From assembly GCA_050012355.1 (NCBI GenBank), contig JBEKHI010000311.1, positions 1 through 10,231 on the forward strand: a stretch of 10,231 nt of DNA, written 5' to 3'. This DNA comes from JBEKHI01 sp050012355 (lineage in GTDB: Bacteria > Actinomycetota > Actinomycetes > Streptosporangiales > Streptosporangiaceae). Positions 7,243 to 10,231 of this stretch are shown piece by piece. Numbering within the stretch: the first letter of the stretch is position 1; each line of letters opens with the position of its first letter. Position numbers and translations under genes: made by a program. The notes under the pieces were generated by a model that searched no databases, was not told where the DNA came from, and saw nothing but the letters and a program-made list of their open reading frames with translations.

Positions 7243-7294
7243 CCAGCGGTGGCCCACCGCGGGGGCTGGGGCGCCTTCGATGGGCCACCGCTGG
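7243..7294. repeat. Perfect 14-bp inverted repeat with a nested palindrome
   Basis: CCAGCGGTGGCCCA (7243-7256) is exactly complementary to TGGGCCACCGCTGG (7281-7294), with 24 bp between. The left arm overlaps a separate odd palindrome, GCGGTGG-C-CCACCGC (7246-7260). GCGGTGG can therefore pair with either of two CCACCGC copies (7254-7260 or 7285-7291). It could be an operator pair or an RNA structure in a leader. Confidence 0.75.
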
Positions 7295-7295
7295 G

Positions 7296-7366
7296 GTTGC
7301 CGGGTGGCGCGGGACGGTTCAGGCCACCCGGTCGACTACTATCTGTAACCGAATGTTGCCGGGTGG
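7296..7366. repeat. Direct repeat GTTGCCGGGTGG flanking its own complement
   Basis: GTTGCCGGGTGG occurs at 7296-7307 and again at 7355-7366. Between them, CCACCCGG at 7324-7331 is complementary to CCGGGTGG of either copy (7300-7307 or 7359-7366). Two mutually exclusive stems are therefore possible in DNA or RNA. The second copy ends 42 nt before the YdcF-like start codon. Confidence 0.65.
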
Positions 7367-7408
7367 GACGGAGCACCTGGGTAAATCAGGATCGGGGGAT
7401 CTGTCCAA

Positions 7409-8119
7409 ATGGTGTTTTTCGCGCGTCTGCTCACTCCTGACGAGCTGGCTGGCTGTGCTGTGGTGGTTGAGCAGAAGGGCGACGACCCGGTGGAGTGCCG
7501 GGAGCGGGTCCTAGCCGGGCGGGCGCTATGGGAGCAGCTTGTCCCGTACGCGCCGTCCTGCCAGCTGGCGGTGGTGGGCGGGGCCGGCGGGGATGTCCCG
7601 GAGGCGATGATCCGCGAGTGGTGCGCGGGCAGCCCTGCCGACCCGGTGGTGCGTAACGAGTCCCGCAACACGCATGACAAGGCCTGCTCGATCGAGGAGT
7701 TCACTCGCGAGACCGGCGTCACGACCGTCATCCAGGTCAGTTCGCTGTACCACTCGCTGCGCGCCTACCTGACTACGGTCAAGGTGCTGCGGGATGCGGG
7801 CAGCCCGGTCACCGTGCTCAATCACGTGTGCGACAGTGACGACCCGTCGGCAGTGGTGTTCACCTTGCTGGATGAGATCTACCTGGCCACGGGCATCGAG
7901 CCGGAGTTGCGATTCGCCCTGGAGGACGACCATTACCGCCTGCTCACCCAGGCGGCCCGCTCCATGACGGAGACGGCGGGGCACCGCACCTACCTGGGCC
8001 GCCGCTATGGCGAGGCCCGCCGGATCGCCGCCTACGCCGAGCCTGGCAAAGGCCACCTGGCCACCGATCTGACCGTCAAGGAGATCCTCGACAGCTATCC
8101 GCTGACGTCCCGCATGTAG
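7409..8119 (+). CDS. YdcF/DUF218-like protein
   Basis: A 236-residue, apparently cytoplasmic protein with no signal peptide or membrane segment. Two motifs fit the YdcF/ElyC/SanA (DUF218) family: NESRNTHDKA (83-92), matching the usual E-x-S-x-N-T-x-E/D-N-A block, and IQVSSLYHSLRAYLTTVKVL (108-127), matching the usual VTSxxHxxRA block. A LAVVGGAGG strand-loop (53-61) fits the first family motif. These folds are Rossmann-like; E. coli YdcF binds SAM and ElyC affects envelope biogenesis, but no reaction can be named here. The N-terminal part and the long C-terminal tail (about 160-236) are not recognisable. The start ATG at 7409 has only a GGGGG run (7394-7398) upstream as a weak ribosome binding site; the next codon, GTG at 7412, is an alternative. 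It precedes sth by 87 bp on the same strand, with possible cotranscription. Confidence 0.62.
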   Translation: MVFFARLLTPDELAGCAVVVEQKGDDPVECRERVLAGRALWEQLVPYAPSCQLAVVGGAGGDVPEAMIREWCAGSPADPVVRNESRNTHDKACSIEEFTRETGVTTVIQVSSLYHSLRAYLTTVKVLRDAGSPVTVLNHVCDSDDPSAVVFTLLDEIYLATGIEPELRFALEDDHYRLLTQAARSMTETAGHRTYLGRRYGEARRIAAYAEPGKGHLATDLTVKEILDSYPLTSRM

Positions 8120-8141
8120 CGCGCGAAGCAGGGGGGCGGCG

Positions 8142-8206
8142 GAAAGCTAGATGAAAGCTCGGTTACGGACCTTTAGTTCCGCCGGTCACCAGGTCACACT
8201 TGAGGC
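8142..8206 (+). promoter_or_regulatory. Candidate sth control region with short direct repeats
   Basis: GAAAGCT is repeated at 8142-8148 and 8153-8159 (11-bp step), and GGTCAC at 8184-8189 and 8192-8197 (8-bp step). No good ribosome binding site precedes the ATG: GAGG at 8202-8205 is only 1 nt away. A weak TTTAGT(-35)/CACACT(-10)-like pair with 17-bp spacing ends close enough to the ATG to allow a leaderless transcript. This is suggestive only. Confidence 0.3.
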
Positions 8207-9610
8207 ATGTCCGATTTCGATCTGCTGATCATAGGGTCCGGTCCTGGCGGGCAGAAGGCCGCGATCGCCGCGGCCAAGCTCGAGCGTCGCGTCGCGGTCG
8301 TGGAGCGCCCGGACATGCTCGGCGGAGTGTGCCTGAACACGGGGACCATTCCCTCGAAGACCCTTCGCGAGGCGATTCTGTACCTCACCGGGATCGACCA
8401 ACGTGAGATGTACGGGTCGTCGTACCGGGTCAAGGACGAGATCACGATCTCGGACCTGACCGCCCGCACCACCCACGTCGTCACCAGAGAGAACGACGTG
8501 GTCCGCAGCCAGCTAGCCCGTAACCGGGTGACGATGCTCCAAGGCACCGCCCGGTTCATCAGCCCGAGCGAGATCGAGATCGCCGAGCGCGACCGCACGC
8601 GGAAGGTGTCGGCGGACACCTTCATCATCGCGACTGGCACCGGGCCCGCCCGGCCGGACAGCGTGGCGTTCGACGACCGGACCGTGATCGACTCCGACGG
8701 CATCATCAACCTGCAGAGCGTGCCCCGCTCCATGGTGGTGGCCGGGGCGGGCGTGATCGGGATCGAGTACGCGTCCATGTTCGCGGCGCTCGGTACCAAG
8801 GTGACCGTCGTCGAGCGCCGGGACCGGATGCTTGAATTCTGCGACCTCGAGGTGGTCGAGGCGCTTAAGTACCACCTGCGGGATCTGGCGGTGACCTTCC
8901 GGTTCGGCGAGACGGTCTCGTCCGTGGAACGGCATCCTGACGGCGCGATCGCGATGCTGCGCTCCGGCAAGAAGATCCCCGCCGACACGGTGCTGTACTC
9001 GGCTGGCCGCCAGGGAATGACCGATGAACTGGGTCTCAGCGCCGCCGGACTGGCCGCTGACGACCGCGGCCGGATCAAGGTCGATGAGTACTATCGCACC
9101 ACGGTGCCGCACATCTACGCGGTGGGAGATGTCATCGGTTTCCCGGCGCTGGCCGCGACGTCCATGGAACAGGGCAGGATGGCCGCGCTGCACGCGTGTG
9201 GCGAGCCGGTGCACATCGGCAACCAGCAGCTGCAGCCGATCGGCATCTACAGCATCCCGGAGATCAGCTTCATCGGCCGCACCGAGGATCAGCTCACCGC
9301 GGACTGCGTGCCGTTCGAGGTCGGCGTCTCCCGGTACCGCGAGCTGGCGCGCGGCCAGATCATCGGCGACTCTTACGGCGTACTCAAGCTGCTGGTCTCA
9401 CCCGCCGACGGCAAGCTACTCGGCGTTCACGTCTTCGGCACCGGCGCCACCGAGCTGGTGCACATCGGCCAGGCCGTGATGGGCTGCGGCGGCACGATCG
9501 ACTACCTGGTCGACGCCGTGTTCAACTACCCGACCCTCGCCGAGTCCTACAAGGTGGCCGCACTGGACGCCACCAACAAGATGCGTCAGGTAACCCGCCT
9601 ATCAGGCTGA
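8207..9610 (+). CDS. sthA: Soluble pyridine nucleotide transhydrogenase (Si-specific NAD(P)+ transhydrogenase)
   Basis: A 467-residue cytoplasmic FAD enzyme that exchanges hydride between NADPH and NAD+, balancing the two pools. It belongs to the pyridine nucleotide-disulfide oxidoreductases. FAD is bound by GSGPGG (10-15) and the HIYAVGD motif (302-308); NAD(P) by GAGVIGIEYAS (180-190), followed by an acidic E203 that fits NAD(H). The redox-active cysteine pair is broken: the site reads GGVCLNTGTIPSK, with Cys42 kept and Thr47 in place of the second Cys, as in E. coli SthA (C-x4-T). The C-terminal NYPTLAESYKVAA (440-452) replaces the HPT-x-x-E catalytic motif of lipoamide dehydrogenase, again as in Sth. 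Lipoamide dehydrogenase and glutathione reductase are thus excluded. ATG start lacks a normally spaced ribosome binding site. It ends just before a strong hairpin. Confidence 0.92.
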   Translation: MSDFDLLIIGSGPGGQKAAIAAAKLERRVAVVERPDMLGGVCLNTGTIPSKTLREAILYLTGIDQREMYGSSYRVKDEITISDLTARTTHVVTRENDVVRSQLARNRVTMLQGTARFISPSEIEIAERDRTRKVSADTFIIATGTGPARPDSVAFDDRTVIDSDGIINLQSVPRSMVVAGAGVIGIEYASMFAALGTKVTVVERRDRMLEFCDLEVVEALKYHLRDLAVTFRFGETVSSVERHPDGAIAMLRSGKKIPADTVLYSAGRQGMTDELGLSAAGLAADDRGRIKVDEYYRTTVPHIYAVGDVIGFPALAATSMEQGRMAALHACGEPVHIGNQQLQPIGIYSIPEISFIGRTEDQLTADCVPFEVGVSRYRELARGQIIGDSYGVLKLLVSPADGKLLGVHVFGTGATELVHIGQAVMGCGGTIDYLVDAVFNYPTLAESYKVAALDATNKMRQVTRLSG

Positions 9611-9632
9611 TTGGCCCGGCCATCTGGAACAA

Positions 9633-9674
9633 CGCGAAGGGTTCTCGTACCCAGGGGTACGAGAACCCTTCGCG
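9633..9674. terminator. Bidirectional terminator between sth and the carbohydrate-binding protein gene
   Basis: A perfect 20-bp stem: the left arm 9633-9652 starts CGCGAAGGGTTC and the right arm 9655-9674 is its exact complement, with only AG between, so the real loop opens to about four to six bases. It lies 22 bp past the sth stop and 44 bp past the stop of the converging gene. There is no U-tract, but length, perfection and position support a terminator serving both genes. Confidence 0.88.
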
Positions 9675-9718
9675 ATATCCAGAGCCGAGGGATGAACAGG
9701 CCAGCGTCGCTGACCCGC

Positions 9719-10231
9719 TTACGGCTCAGCGGTGGCCGACGCGGACGCGGACGGGGTCGCGCCGACGGTGGCGGTGGGCTCGCCGGGGATCGTGTAGAGC
9801 GCCTCCCACGGCGAACCACCGGGGTCGGTCTCGGCGGTGGCGGGCTCGGTGCCCTGGTTGGACCAGCGAGCCTCGTACGGCAGCCCCTGGTACAGCACCT
9901 TGTCGCCCGCCTGGTACAGGGTGTTCAGCGACCAGGCGGACAGGTCCGCGTCCCCGCTGGGCGTGGTGATCTGCGGCGCATGGTCACCTGGCAGCACCGG
10001 CCCGAGCAGTTCCCACGGGGTCTGGTACGCGTACTGCACCTGAGCCGCCGGATCGTCCCCGGAGTTGTACCACTTGGCCTCGTAGATCTCACCGTCCTCG
10101 ACGACCTTGTAGCCGAGCGGGTAGTCCGCGGTGGCGTTCCATATTGGATACGGCGCGTCGGCCGCGTTGGTGTCGGCCACTGCGGGCTGCACGTCCCCGT
10201 TGCCGCTGGTCGCGGTGGCATCACCGCCCAG
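9719..10231 (-). CDS. Secreted carbohydrate-binding protein, C-terminal part with two CBM5/12-type modules (cut by window edge)
   Basis: The frame is open from the right edge to a TAA at 9719-9721, giving the last 170 residues; an in-frame GTG at 10192 is internal and not a believable start. Two modules of the CBM5/12 (chitin-binding type 3) kind are seen. The first runs from YPIWNATADYPLGYKVV to TPWELLGPVLPGD, the second from LSAWSLNTLYQAGDKVLYQG to SPWEALYTIPGEP. Both show the family's W-x-x-x-x-x-Y-x-x-G-D/Y-x-V start, the Y-E-A-K/R-W core and the P-W-E end that supply aromatic binding residues. They bind chitin or cellulose outside the cell. Similar double modules end actinobacterial GH18 chitinases, so the missing N-terminal part is probably a glycoside hydrolase, but none of it is visible. 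The protein ends in an Ala/Ser/Thr-rich tail after the second module. Confidence 0.82.
   Translation of the reverse strand: MGGDATATSGNGDVQPAVADTNAADAPYPIWNATADYPLGYKVVEDGEIYEAKWYNSGDDPAAQVQYAYQTPWELLGPVLPGDHAPQITTPSGDADLSAWSLNTLYQAGDKVLYQGLPYEARWSNQGTEPATAETDPGGSPWEALYTIPGEPTATVGATPSASASATAEP

Larger units (their letters stand above)
7087..7408. other. Divergent intergenic region rich in nested GGTGG/CCACC repeats
   Basis: These 322 bp lie between the starts of the FAD oxidase and the YdcF-like gene and must hold both promoters, though no strong -35/-10 pair stands out. The left third (7087-7200) has an A/T-richer CCCCCTTTTTCGTGACGATA stretch close to the oxidase start. The remainder is dominated by the inverted and direct repeats listed separately at 7243-7294 and 7296-7366. 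Open frames crossing it show no recognisable protein. Confidence 0.65.

Noticed and set aside
7065..7376. Minus-strand open frame of 103 codons upstream of and overlapping the oxidase start
   Set aside because: A part of its translation looks protein-like, but there is no ribosome binding site, it runs through the repeat structures and overlaps the oxidase signal-peptide region. I could not match it to any family.
8207..9610. Dihydrolipoamide dehydrogenase or mercuric/glutathione reductase
   Set aside because: The second redox cysteine is Thr47 and the C-terminal HPT motif is NYPT, which matches Sth rather than disulfide reductases.
9719..10192. Short complete protein starting at GTG 10192
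   Set aside because: The frame continues open to the window edge and no secretion signal follows that GTG, so it is an internal codon of a larger gene.

Overview
The window is high-GC DNA with dense GTG/ATG starts, four-base ATGA/GTGA gene overlaps and strong G/C-ending codon bias, typical of a filamentous or soil actinomycete. The genus cannot be fixed from sequence alone.

Left region (1-4893): a carbon-phosphorus (C-P) lyase operon on the minus strand, read right to left as phnG-phnH-phnI-phnJ-phnK-phnL. phnL is cut by the left edge. The genes are nearly all translationally coupled. Together they encode the PhnGHIJ core complex, which transfers alkylphosphonates to the ribose of ATP and breaks the C-P bond by radical SAM chemistry in PhnJ, plus the PhnK and PhnL ABC-type ATPase subunits. 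A GntR/HutC-family regulator of the PhnF type is divergently transcribed from phnG across a 103-bp control region. That region holds an inverted repeat, GTTGTC-N10-GACAAC, which is the likely PhnF operator.

Middle region (4894-7408): a 414-bp convergent intergenic stretch has several hairpins, including a 20-bp-arm imperfect inverted repeat. It is followed by a minus-strand secreted-type FAD-linked oxidase of the berberine-bridge family, carrying both FAD-anchoring residues (His and Cys) and a twin-arginine-like N-terminus. The 322 bp upstream of the oxidase are rich in nested inverted and direct repeats of a GGTGG/CCACC theme, including a strand-switching arrangement just ahead of the next gene.

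Right region (7409-10231): two plus-strand genes follow. The first is a compact YdcF/DUF218-like protein and the second a soluble pyridine nucleotide transhydrogenase (Sth). A perfect 20-bp-stem hairpin, probably a bidirectional terminator, lies between sth and a converging minus-strand gene. That last gene is truncated at the right edge and encodes the C-terminus of a secreted protein with two CBM5/12-type chitin/cellulose-binding modules.

The phosphonate genes form one functional unit. The oxidase, YdcF-like protein, Sth and carbohydrate-binding protein show no evident shared pathway. No clearly new multi-gene system is visible; the most unusual signals are the non-coding repeat structures.
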